Positions 35,847 through 49,500 of a DNA stretch of 64,000 nt are shown in pieces. The DNA is from Gymnogyps californianus (lineage: Eukaryota; Chordata; Aves; Accipitriformes; Cathartidae), in NCBI RefSeq assembly GCF_018139145.2, contig NC_059475.1, forward strand, positions 14,163,437 to 14,227,436, written 5' to 3'. The position numbers and the translations under genes are program-made. The number at the start of each line of letters is the position of its first letter. The first letter of the stretch is position 1. Under the pieces are notes generated by a model, which was given only the letters and a program-made list of their open reading frames with translations, ran no database searches and was not told where the DNA came from.

Positions 35847-38239
35847 GGTCCGTCAGGGGCCGCTGGGCGGCCGTTGGTGTAACGGCCGGTCGTCACCACA
35901 GCGCGGCGCCCGCAGCGGCCTGCCTGCCGCCACCGGCCTTCGCTGGGCCTCGGAGCTGCGAGGAGGGAGTCGGCGTGCCGGGTTTCCCCTGGCACCCTGA
36001 GGCGCTGCGGACCCTCCCATATTCATGGCCCTGGCGTTTTCTGGTGCTGTCACCCCTCAATTTACAAAACCCTGGCAGCTTCTCTGTGCTAAAGGTCCTG
36101 AATGGCTTCTTTCAGCCTGCTTTGCCTGTTTTTTTTACTGTTCGGTATTTCTCTTACTCAAAACGATGCAGCATGTCTCTTAAGATTCCTGTGTGCAATA
36201 CAAACATTTCATTACTTGAGGAAAACTTGCACTGTGGAATTTGAAATTCATTTATTTTCCTTAATAAAACTCAACATCAGCCATTTTATTGGTTTTGAAA
36301 AAGCTGTAGCATTTTTAAAACCGCTGAAGATAAAGGCACTGACATAAAATAGGATTCATGTGCTATTAATCGCCTTTTCTTTGTACTTTGAGAAAACTCC
36401 CTCTTTGTTCTTTATGTTCACAGGATATGAAGATAGCATGGAAACAAACACAATTGTTGCAGCCATTGTTACGAATATTTTAGGTTATATGAAAACCTTA
36501 GCTACGGATAGGAGTACATATGGCTAAAGTCAATCAGTTACTCTTTAAAAATTGATTAAAAAAACCCCACTGCCAGCTTCACAAAAGCGACCTCTGAAAC
36601 AGCTGTGAGAATTTGTTCACTGAATCGTGAGTTTGTGCACAGATGCATACTCGGAGAGGTACTGTAGAACCATCAATATTAGGTTTGTACTGCTTTCCCC
36701 CTCACTTATTTTTTCCACTCTGAGGCAAAATCTGTTGCTGTCAAGAAAAGGGTATCTCTGTAGAGTGTACATACGTCACACCAATCTTGTGTAGACAGCA
36801 AACATACGAATGGGACCTCTTGCTTCAGGAGGCTGCAGAGTCCAATCCTACCTGTTCTAAAACCACTGGAAGGTTTTAAAGCTGTATTTCAGTCGTTGCC
36901 CTTTTATCACAAGCATGCAGTTTATGAAGTGGTGTGCTTCCCAAAACTGCAGTTAAGTTTTTCATACAGTGTCCACGCTAACAAAGCTTATGAGTTTAAG
37001 CAGTTCACGGTAAAAAAACAACTGAAGGCAGTTTGGTAGGAGTAAAACAACAGCCACTGTTAATCAGATGTAGCAGACTGGAAATCCTCTTATATTTCTG
37101 TCTTGGAAAAAAAGGGTACAGGAAGTCTCTGAAATTATATAAAGCTAAATGAGAAGCACTATTATGAATTACATTAGGAAAATATCACTATGTCTTAATT
37201 ACAGCTAAGATGTGATTAAATTTCTGAAATGAAAGAAAGGTCTTTTTGCTCTCAAATATAAAAAACTACAAGTGCTTAACAAAAATTAATTGCTTACTGG
37301 AGCTCTTATTTTGGACAATGTAAAACATTTTTATATAGTTGTAACTGAAAAGTGAGTTAAAAATTACTATGAGAACTCCTCTATAGGATTGCATGACTCA
37401 AGCACTAAGACAAAAGAGAATCAATTAATACAGTATTCGTATGTTTTGTTTTTTTAAACAAGTATCCAGCTGCTGAAGTCACAGCCCTTAAAGTCAAACT
37501 AGTATTGTATCACCTTTTGATTACTGCAGGACCAACGACACATTTCTCTTACCACTGGAGAATTTTCTTTTTCCCTGGAGGGCTACGGTGTTATCTAGGG
37601 GAAAAAAAAAATCTAAACAGACTGATTTAAATTATCTAACTTGTTTTGTTATTTTTCTCATTACTAAAAATTCATTTGATCTGAAATAACTTCCTTTCTT
37701 CAACATTGTTTGGTGTGCACTGAAACAGGATATATAAACATTTTATTAAGTGAGCTGAACAGCTTTCAAGTTTCACTGAACTTTCAGTAAATATTCCCAT
37801 AGTCTCTGCTATAATGCCATTCTGTAATAACTTCCTACAGCAATAAGGGACTCCCTAAAGATCTGTTTACTCCACCTACAGTAACAGAACAATAGACAGA
37901 TATTTCCTCTCTTTCGGCAAAAGTGCGTTAGTTTTGATAGAACGCTAAACTATGCCAAAACTCTCTATTGTTCTGTATACATACAGCAAGTAATGTTAGG
38001 AACCACAATTTTAGTGATAAAAAGGCGGGATTTGTAAAACTTCACATAGAAAACTGGTAAAAGCTGAATAAATTAAGAACTTTTGGAAGCTATATGAACT
38101 ATTGTATAGGTTTATTCAATAACAAGTATTTTCCTGAGTAATCTTTTTTCCTTTATCACATGGCCAGAAAAATATACTCAAACCCAAACTAACCAGATGT
38201 CCAGCTATTAAAAATTTATTCTAAAGCAAACTGATTCAG

Positions 38240-38249
38240 GTCACGTGAC
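38240..38249. promoter_or_regulatory. CLEAR/E-box palindrome GTCACGTGAC
   Basis: An exact 10-bp palindrome equal to the TFEB-family CLEAR consensus, also a USF/MYC E-box. It opens a roughly 220-base GC-richer patch in AT-rich DNA about 2.6 kb upstream of PSMA1. Enhancer function is inferred. Confidence 0.4.
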
Positions 38250-39539
38250 AGCAGGAAGGGTGGCACGGAATGGAGTTCCAGCTGCTCTCCGGTGCTTCAG
38301 GCAGCACAACGGTTACCGTATTCCCAAGGCAGCGACAGAAGAGGATGTCAGAGGCAGGAATAATCTCCAGAAAGGGGAAACGCTTACCGTGGAAGGAAGT
38401 CATTCACTTCCTTCTGAATGCTCCTGCTTGCCCTTTAGGCTCAGTATGAGCCCTCTATAGGCAGGGCTGAAGCCAGTGGGTTTGTAATGTATTTGTGATT
38501 ACATCTCAGTGTGCTGGTGTTAAAAAGCACCCAACCTATTCCCCATTGATGTATTTGAACCGAGAGTATAATATTTAAATACAAAATGAGAGAGAGGAAT
38601 GAACAAGGCAAAATCAAATAGCTCTTCTTCAGATAACAAAGGCATCAAATCAGAAAGGAAGCATTTTACATATATTTTGCCCAAATATGGCAAACAGTTA
38701 CTGAAATTAGTGAAGTTAGTGGTTTGTCAGTCATCCAAAGTTGTTAGAAAATTTGAATGAAGGCCTTAAATGAGAGTTTCAGTAAAATTTAAGTGATGCA
38801 AAAGCATTATGTTGACCTCTGCACCTGAGAAAATGTCACCCTTGCTATATTTAATGGTGGTACAGTGGCCTGCACGAGATGATCTGACAGTTTTAGACAG
38901 CTTCATAGGAGATAAAAATCCACATGACAAAAGGCTACGGTAACACAGACGCAGTTGATAGACACAGCAGAAAAAACAGTGCTGAGTGACCAAGATGGTT
39001 AATCTGCTGTTTTCTCCAAGCCATGTTATGAGACACATCGGTGAGGCAACGTGGGACACAACTTCGCATTGATTTTGCCACTGCTGTATCTGATCCATTA
39101 TTAAATATCTACAAAACTATCCCAATTATCCATATCATTAGTATTAATTTTATAATACTAAAAGCTACAGGAAAGCGCATCAAACGTTTTCTTTAGTAAC
39201 AGTCCTAACACCAGTATTAAGATATGCTTGCATAGTTCTGTAGAAGGTTTGAATTAATAGAAAAACAGGTTTAAAGAAATAGAAATTTAATTGTAGAGAA
39301 AAAAGTGAATGACAAGCAGCAATCAAGATACTACATCAAGAAATCACAATATAAAAGACTACAGGACTGAAAAGTAAAACTAAAATTAACCTCACATTTA
39401 AATAATCTACTTATAAAACATCTATGTTACAAGAAAATAGTATTTTCTCACTTTTAGTTTCACAGTTGGCAACCTGATAATCAGGATCACTTCAGAGAAA
39501 TTAATACACAATTGATAGCTCTACGAAAACATGTTCAAT

Positions 39540-39760
39540 GCTCAGTAACGGCCAAATTAAATGTTAGGAATTATTAGGACACAGAACAAAACGTAAAGCG
39601 TTACTATGCCGCTGTATAAATCCATACTGCATCTGACACCATTCAGACTTGAATACTGGCTGTGATTCCTGTTTCCCACCTTGGAATGATGTGGCAGTAC
39701 TGACGGCACTGGGAAAAGTGGAAAGAATGATTCAAATTATGGAACAGCTTCATATAAACA
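39540..39760 (+). mobile_element. Decayed CR1-type LINE fragment
   Basis: Recognisable by its similarity to the reverse-transcriptase 3' region of amniote CR1: a block like AATGTTAGGAATTATTAGGA, then TATAAATCCAT...GCAT, CTTGAATACTG and a later GGAAAAG...AATGATT. It is heavily mutated, with no open frame retained. Confidence 0.6.
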
Positions 39761-42700
39761 ATGACAGTAAAGAGTAGAAGTCTTTAGTCTAAATAACAGA
39801 TAAACAAGGAAAGGTGATGAACGCTCGTCAAATCACAACTGGCACGGAGACGCTGAATAGATACTATGCGTCTCTGTGTCCTCCAATACTGGTATTGGGT
39901 GTCATTAAAAGCAGCAGGTTCAAGCAAAGACAAGGGGGTACTTCCCGAGAGATCTCATACCTGTGCTGTGAAAACCTTTGCACCTGAACACATCGTGGTC
40001 TTTTGGTCATGTATTGAGAGAGCAACTGGACAAATTCACGGACCATTTCAAGCCACCTTACAATACTGCTGATACAATGTTTGAACGAAGTGCAGCAGTG
40101 AAAAAATAGCTAACCTAAAACATACATATACAGTCTCAAGAGAAATTAATAGTACTATTTTGTTCTATGTTATGTTTCTAGCGTAGTTATAAACAGCATC
40201 TGACATCTGAGCGATGACAGGCATTGCTCTGCAGAGATTAATATACAGGAACTAAAAGGCAAGGCCATTATGCCTCCTCTTCTGCTGATTCACTGGAGGA
40301 AACAACATTCCACCAAGTCCCCTTTTCGGATACCACTCACCGTCAATCTATGTTAACCACTGTGTTGCTGTGTACTATACTCCTGTAGTTGTATGGAGTT
40401 TTTTTGGTAAAAGATTGGCTCCATTGAGGTCAGTGGTAACACTCCCAGGGACTGTGTGTTTTGTGCTACCTAGGCACAGCGGATTGCAAAAGAAGAAAGA
40501 AAACACTGTTGTGCCAGAGTGAGAGACAGACTGAATGAAGGCAGCGTCTCCATCCCCTTGTAGAAGGGGAAGGACAGGTCCCAGGGAGATCACGGAGCCA
40601 CTCCTGTCAGATGGACAAGTGGTTACTCGCAAATAGCACTGCTGTTACTGTTGAGCAAGTAGGAATGGGCATATTACTGTAACATTCAAATACCCTACAT
40701 TAATTTCTTTGGCCTGTATTTCATGACTCATGCAGTAGAGCTTCCTGCACTAAGTATCTGTTTATGTGTAAGAATAAAAGTGTTAGCAGTTCATCTCAAT
40801 CTTCCTCAAATAAAAAAAAAAATCCATTGCTTAGTATCTAGCAGTTGTTGGGAGTTTGACTGTTACTATTGGGGGAAAGAAGTGGTCAATGTTAGCCTCA
40901 GGAGACTTAAAGGTACTGTTTGTGCTAAAGAGGAAGGATGAAATAAAGCTCATCAGCCAAGCAAAAGTCAGACTGCTCCTAGAATAGGTGGCATAGGCAA
41001 GAACATGTGGTAACAAAAAGTGAGCTGCATTAGGCAAGTAACTCTTACAGGTTTTATAACAATGCTATCCCTATTTAAATGAAATGTGGGACACTGTAAG
41101 AAACTAAGGACCGCAAAATCCTGAGACAGAAAGAATTTAATTTGTACAGTTGGCTCCCTTTTTTGTATTGCATGGTGATCAATCATCTAGGCCAACATGA
41201 GAGGGGGTGGATACCTTCTTCTGGAACAGAGTACAAGACTCTCTTAAAAATGATAATCAGGAGAATGAACTACAGAAGAGAGACCATAAAACAGTGGTGT
41301 TCTTCCTTCCCCTATTAAAAGAAAAAAAAAAACCCAAACACCAAAAAACTGTCTTCTTGTCCACTGTAGTCTACAAATACTGGAGGGCAGAAATGGCAAT
41401 CACATTTGTTTCAGAAGACCCTTCAATTTGATATGCTGTATTTAGTTGGACTACATTTACACCTAATTTAGTGTCAAGTCACCATGGTTGATAATCACTT
41501 CACATTAAGTGCCCCTTACACTTCTCAAGTCATTGATTTGTGTCTTTTGATTTTAATGCCACAAACCTGGATCTTAATCTCTAAAATAAAACTGGGTTTA
41601 AATAATGGCCCAAAGACTCTTATTCCAGACTGACATACATACAAACATTTCAGCTTCATGTACACGGGTTGGTTTCATCACAATAAGATTACTTAAGATT
41701 AGATTAAATTGGATATTGTCATAATACATTCAGGACTGAACATTTTGACTAAGTTTTTTTGAGCACTGTCCTACTCTCTTGACAATGTGAACAGTCCATA
41801 TTTGGATTTAATGCAGGTAGTAAGTTTACTTCATTAACAGATATTTTATAAGGTGAAAAGACTACTTAATTGTAAGCATTCGTGTACAACATTGGTCATA
41901 TTTGATGACATTTTCATCAACTAGGTTAAGACTGAGGGCAAAAATTTGACAGCTGCTATAAATGTACGAACTTGTCTTTAGAATCATTTAAAGATGGTCT
42001 CAGAAGTGCTCACAAAGGAAAAAAATCTATCGTTTTGTACTTTAAATAGGAAAAAATAACTTGTCTCTATAAATGATGCGAAATTCCTTTCCTGTTCTTT
42101 TGCAAGTTCTCCGTAGAGATGCAGATTATTTCTTTCTCTGACAGCCTTGCATTCATGTTGCCAAAGGCATTTTTTAACATTTTTTAAACTACTGACCAAT
42201 TTAAAACACTGGAATATTTTGTCATGAAAGATGTTAACTACACAAATTTTTAAAGTCCATTCCTAATTTTTTAAGATCCATAGCTTTTGGGAACTGACAT
42301 CCTTTGTCCTTTTCAGGACAGGCCTTCAGGGCAACTAAGCTTGTTTGATCATCAAAGTTGGCTGGGAAAGACCAGGCAATGCTGCAAGCAGGCTAAAATA
42401 ATCCCTGTGGAAAGAGAACTGCAGAAAAGAGTCTGCCTCTTTCTGTCCAGTCCTGGAAGAAACAAGGGGCACAAGGGTCAACACAGTAAAGCTGCTGTAG
42501 CATATCCTGGTCATGGAAGTATTTTTTATTTGTAAATTCTTGTTTGAATAAAACAAAAATACATTTAGAGAGAAATTCACATGGATATTATTGCTAGTTA
42601 TTTCTTGGACCTGAAATTTATTTCTTTGTTCTCAGTATGAAAGGATTTCTGTATAATATACATTAACTGTACAAGAAAAATATATTTTGAGCTGTAAATT

Positions 42701-43474
42701 GCTTGCTAGCCTAGAAGTTAAGATTTAAACAGTGTACATAGAATTGTCTGAGTCATCAAAAGATAACTGAAGAACTAATATCATAATTTATGGGAGTATT
42801 ATGACATATATTATTGGAGTTTTATGAAAATCTGTTAAGCTTTTTATTTCAATCAAAAAGATTGGCAGTTATTATTTTAAGGTTCTGAGGATAAAAGATC
42901 AATTTCAGTGTGCATATAGCTGCATGAACTCTTTCAAATATATTAATTGCTACTGTTGATTCATATTGTTGGAATTATTTTTGAATGAGTATACCTGAAT
43001 CAAAACCAAAGCGTCATCAAGCATTCAGCAGTGGATATATACCATTTTGAGACAGACATCTACGAATGATGCACAAGTTCATGAATGAATACTGTATCAG
43101 TTATATTAGTGATGAAATTTTTCAAAATTTCTACCTATGAAAGAACTAAGTATAATTGTCAGCACAGATTGGAAATAACAGATGGAGTGATACAGAAATA
43201 AAGCCTTTGTAATCCATGAGACCACTAATGGATCCCATTTCCTTATGACAGACATTATTGTCATATTAAATTAATGGCTAGGCAAAGTATTACCTTCTTA
43301 GTTATGCATTTATATTCCATAAATATTTTACAATGAGTACTTAAATGTACATCACAATAAAATGTTCACAATGCTTTTGCCACAGCTATTATTGCCAAAA
43401 GTTTCTGCCTGAAAAATGGAAATACATTCACATACAGAAATAAATTTGCCAGAGGCTATTAGACCAAGTACTTT

Positions 43475-43505
43475 AAAAAAAAAAAAAAAAAAAGAAAAAA
43501 GAGAG
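43475..43505. repeat. A-rich simple repeat (A19 plus GA tract)
   Basis: Nineteen adenines, a guanine, more adenines, then a short GA repeat. No retroposon body was recognised beside it. Confidence 0.8.
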
Positions 43506-46500
43506 AGAAGACCCTAGGAATGACTTACTATTCCTGGCAAGACATTAAGGATTTCTATGACACTTCTCTTTACAGGCATTTTCAAGTTCCATGGGAGTGT
43601 TAAACTCAGTGTAATAGTCAATTACTATTTAGGCAACAATTCTGGTAGTTGGGACCACACTTTTCAAAAAGTGACTCAGCCCATTCTTAGCATGAATTCA
43701 GTTTTTGATTAGGAAAGACTGCAATACAGAATTAATATGCAGGAAAAAATAGATGTTCGAGTAAGCTTTAGTCTTAAAAAGTCTTGCTGTCATCAGCCAG
43801 GTTTTTTTTACTGTTTGCCAAGCTCCTAATTTTGCTACATGGATTTTAACAGCTTTGCTGTCATGCATATCCCTGTTTTCACAGTACAAATTTTATTTGG
43901 CACTGCCATCTTTATTGCATATATTCCTAAACTAACAACAATGCAAGCAGAAATCTAAGCCTGTCCTGACAAATGTGAGAGAGCTTCTGGCAGTGTAATG
44001 TCCATTGTCTGCAATCGTTCTGACAGATCACTGAGCTCAGACAGTGCATCATACATGCTTAAATTATGAACAAATTCCATTGATGTAAGAATAATTCTAA
44101 ATCCAGAGTATTTGGCGCAACCCTTGGCTTCTAAGCCTGGTCCATGGAAGGATTCAGTGATGGGCCTGAGGGCTCTAAATTAATTCCAGACCGCCTCGAT
44201 ATAAACCTGCCTTGAAACTAGCTAGTGAGCATCTAAAAATCTCTGCGGTAGTTATTAGCATATCGCTATATAGTCAACACATCTGCACATCTGGTTTTGA
44301 TTTTAAGAAGTATATATCAAATAAATTTGTGACTACAGATGTCTCATTCACAACAGATTCTGTGGCACCAAAATATTTTTAAGCTGTGTTTATCACATCA
44401 TTAAATGAACAGGAATAATAATTCTTCAGACAAAAGGTATTACCAAATGGATGAGTTCATATTTGGAATAGGGAAATTTAAAAAAAAAAGAATAGAGAGC
44501 GTGAAATCAGAAGACTATCTTTGCATTTGTATAGACCCTTTCAACTGTGTTGTAATAATTAATAAAAACAGGAAGATATTTTCCAGGTTGGAAATTGAAT
44601 ACTTACCTTAGGATTTTGAAGAGTGACCAGTGATAGAAGCTATCAATTTTTTGTTATGCACCTTGAAATGCATTAAGGCAATACAATTACCAGAAAGCCC
44701 TGGGTACCTCCTTGTTTCATAGTGAGCAGCAAATATGAATGGATTTGTATTTCTCTTTAATACTGTGCAAAATCACATAGGTGAAAGTTACAAAATAAGC
44801 TACTCTCAAACAGAATGCTCCCTTTATGAAATTCTGTATTCTCACTATTAACTTTACACAATACTCAGCACATGCTATTTAGATTAGTTTCAGACAAAAA
44901 TAGTCTTCTTACCACTAAAGCAAAACATTAAGTTAATTTGTTTAAGATCTTATCCAAAACCCACTTATACAATGTAATTTGAAGTATGGCCTGATACTGC
45001 TGCCTTATCAATAATTACCAATCTTCACCCAGGTATACGGCTTGCCCTTTCATAATGTAGCTTTCTACTGAAGTGATATCAATATATATTTCTAATGCAA
45101 ATCAGACTGATTAAACATTTCTTCAGAACATATTCAACCCGAGTTTTAAAATCCAGTTTCTGAGTTACAATCTTTACATCATTATCAGTGATTTTTTTTT
45201 CACTGACTTCAGTATAGCCACAGTTTTACTTACATCTGGAACATGTAGTTGGTACTGTCAAATTTAAATCAAATGAAGAAAGTATATAAAATATAGTTTA
45301 TTACTGCTTTTATTGAAAACTGGTGGGTATGTTTGTGTATCTCCAAATTTCATATCATAGCATTTGCCTTGTGAATTTAAAGGATTAATCTAGATACTGG
45401 GTATCAGCCTGCAGCAACATACCTGTGAATGGTCTTCTGGGTTTTAGCCCAAATCTGATTACCCACAAAGAAGGAAAGAAATTCAAAAATATAACAGGAA
45501 TTGACAGAATAACAACTTTATTATGCACATTTGTATTTTTACAAAAGGTTTTAATAATACAGCATTGTGCAACTGTAGCATACAAGTGGTTTACCTCTCC
45601 TTTAAGAGACTTTTGAGCATTGGTATCAAATTGACCAACTTTCTCTGGTTTCTAGCCAGGGATGAACTCATTATACAATCACTTCTACAAAGTGAAGTGA
45701 ATATGAATTTCATAGAATGTTTGTCAGTTCAGGAAATGCCATTTCTTAAGTTGCACTGCTGCACGTACGCATATCACCATTTTAAGGTCTTGTCTTTAAA
45801 TAGTTGATAACAGTTTTAATATATATCTAGCTTTGCATGTGTTCTTCTTCCATACTTTTTCTTTCTTAATGCATACATCTTTCCAAGATTAGCATAAGTT
45901 ATGAAGGACCTGTGATGAACATTCACAAGCACTTCAAAGCTCAAGTGCCATTTCTGACCACTCAAAAAGTGTTCAGAAACAGAGGAAACAACTATGATAT
46001 TCAGATCCTACTTGAAAACTAGGACATACAGGAGAAAAAAAAAATTAACAAACCTTCAAGATATAATTACTATAGGATCAACAAAAACAAAGAAGCCACC
46101 AGCCTGGAAGTGCAGAGCTGAAAACAGCTGTCAAATAGATTGAGCTGATAGAGGAACCCAACGCCATCCAGGAAATAGAGCAGAATTCCAGACAATGAGT
46201 CCAAGGAAAGGAAAATTGGCTTTTCTGTGTATCACATGGCAAATTAAGTCTACTTGGCCAAATAAATTTGCCTTTTATTTGTTCTTCTATTAATTAAGGT
46301 ATTTCTCTGAAGGGAAAAAAAAATTCTCTAGGCATTTAAAAAAAAAAAAGGACTTCAATAATGAAGTTGAACAGAGAAGTTGAAACGATGTCAGATCTGC
46401 CTTAAGTTCATCCTTAGCTATCAGAATGATCATCATTATCCTATTTTATCTTTCAAAACAACTATGAAAACACATGCATGGTTGACATGAATGCATCTGT

Positions 46501-49500
46501 CTCCTTTAACAGTTGATTACAAAAGGGTCTGGAAGACACTCTGGAGTAAAAAGGATGGCATTTCCTATTCATGTCCATGGGAAGAATAGGTCTTGGTTAA
46601 CCACATTCTTGTAGAAAAGTCTCCAGAACAGTCATGGACTTCCTGCTTGTGATATGGATGCTTGAAATGACCTCATCTGTTTTCCAGCTCATTCAAGAAC
46701 CCAGGCAGATTGCTAGCAGAAACGTCTGATACTTGATATACTATACTTCTGGGGAGGACAGCATACCTCCTTCCGATCTCAAGTCACCCAAGGACAACTT
46801 GGGTTGTCAAGAAAGCAAGCATCTGTTACAAAGACCTGGAAGAACGGGTAATTGGAAGAACATTCTAATAATAATGTTGCTCAGACTCAGCCACAAGAAG
46901 TCTATACTTCAAAAAAAGGGCAAAACTTCACTGAACAACCAGTAGAAGAGTAAGCTATTTCCTACCGCTTCTGCTTGCTTCTGATACGATGTTCCAGCTC
47001 ACACCCCTTGTGGTCCATAATGTTCCTTTGGAATGGATGCTAAAGAATCTCTTTCTTTATAATTGTTTTATTCTCCCAGGAAACACAGAAGCCAAGAAAA
47101 TTGCCTAAGAAATAAGGAGGAGGTGAAAGCACAGACTGCTGTCCCTGCTGCGTCAAGTGGGGCTTGCAGGATTGTTCTAGATGACATATGACCCTCAATA
47201 ATTGGAGTGTCAAACTTCTGGCAAAAATCTTTGAGCAGTAATCTGATAAAGGTCACTAGATGGTCAAAGATCTTGAGCATATACTTTGAGAAGCACACAA
47301 GGTAGTTCCAAATGTGGAATTGAAGCGAGGCTGAAGAGTCCAGTCTTTTATGGAGCACAAGTAACTCAGGAGTTCTTAGGAAAGTAGCCTTGGAAAGCAC
47401 TTATGAAGCACTGAGGGGAGGTGAAGATCTAGACCACAGAGAGATCTTTTCCTTAACAACATGATAATATGGCAATAGACTGTGTTAGGGCTCTCTGGAA
47501 AACAGGTAGTGTGATGCTGCAGGTCTGACAAGCTTCTCCAATTGCCACAATGGTCATGGAGCTGACCCACTACTAAGGTCTTGCTCGGGAATCAGAGGGT
47601 CCCAGGTATGGAGTTTTGTCTTTGTCTGGAGTACAGCTCTTTCCCATCCTGACGGAAACAGGGTGTTCAAAAGCAATTCTTTAGTTGTGTTGATGGGACA
47701 ATAAGCTATTTTGTTGCTACTTGGTCCTGAAGAACCCACAAACCTAATTAACAAATGCTCCTGAAGCTAGTGCTAAAGATCTCAGTGAGCAAAAAGAGAA
47801 AGTTACCCAGGAATATGGGCTATCAAAGCAATGGGAATGATTATCTGAGATCAAGAAACAATTGCCAAGATCAATGCACCTCTCAAAACCCCAAAGCAGA
47901 ACCTAAATAAAGTAGCATAAAAATACCAGCAGTAGCTAAAACTCAGCTGTAAAAAAACTGAAAAAGTTTCAAAGCTGGGAGTCAGTTTTCCACACACCAC
48001 AGGTACTGTATGAAATGAGGAATCATTTTGATTCAGTAGACATTTAAGAGCAATTGAGTAGAAAGAGGATTCTGCTTATTGTCACATTGACATTATGCAG
48101 GGGTTGATACTTGTGCATGCTCCTGCTGCTATCAATAAGATTATCTGACCTATAGTGCTAGGTACAGATATGCTCTCAGCGTGAACATAAACATAGATCA
48201 GCTGATAAAGAGAATATTGAATCCTTGCCTAATTCAAACAAAGTATGTTTAGCTTACTATTAATCATCAAGAAAACTTTTTAAGAAAGCTAGCCCTTAGA
48301 GAGTCCCATAGCCTGTCTATATGGAAAAAGGAAAAAGGAGGGGGAAAAAGGGGAAAAAAAGGTGGACAAGGAGGAAAAACAGATGACAGATTTCTTATCA
48401 GAAGAAACGGCTTTCAACTCTTGGAACATATTGTTTGCATTCCATGTCTAAAAAATTTACATTTGCATTTGTGAACTATGTTCAGTGATTAAGTAATTAA
48501 GAATACATGGAAAGTACCTGATTCTATTGGTTAAGGTTCATGTAAGCTGAATTTCTGCAAGTCATTTTGTCATGTAAGACTAACTTTCCAAGTAACTGGG
48601 AAAGCACGGCCTGACTTCACAAGCATCTTATAAAATGTCATGTCCATTTATAAAAATAGTTTATATGTGTTTTGGATTAACACAAACAGAAAACAAATGT
48701 AGTTGTGCATACTGCCCTGGCAACTGGAAACTTGTTACCTTAGATATAGTAAAATAAACTTTTATATACTTATTTCATTTATGTCCCAAGTCAATATATT
48801 CCTGTATCTGCTATAAAACCAAAAGCTTTTAGCTAGACTTCTCCGAAGCATGATCCTATTTATAGATCATTGCTGCCTAAAGCCTCAGTATAAAAAATAT
48901 ATACTAATATAGCCTATCCTCTCTAAGGCTCTCTTATTTTGCTGGGCAATGTACAGAATCAGGCCTCTCAACTCAAAACCTGAAAATTCCTTAGTTATTT
49001 TAATTTACATACCAGATTAACATATTTTACAGCAATTCAACGTTTTTCTATTCAGATATATGTTAATTGCACCATTAGATTTGGTACAGATCTATTCGTG
49101 TAGGAGACCTGGCTGGGGAGGTAACTAAATAGGATAGATCCCAGGATTTCAATTAACACCATAACTGCCCCATGTACATTTTAACAGTTCCTAAACTATG
49201 AAGTATATAAATTAAGTCTGGAAAATGGTTATCTTTTTTTCCCTAATATATCAGAAAGCATTGAAAGTTTAACTAAACATTTCCTTAAAACTGGAATGCT
49301 GTTTTCCTTCTTCCCTCCACCCCTTTCACAACTTGCATGAAAAATGTATCAATTGTGGGAAGGGGACATGTTAATAAATAAAAGCAAAACTAAATTTATG
49401 TGTAAAGGATAGATTCCTCACTTTCAGCATTAAAGAAAACAAACATGCCAAGTACATAATATTTTAACAAACAGGACTATTTAAGTAACTTCACAGTAAG

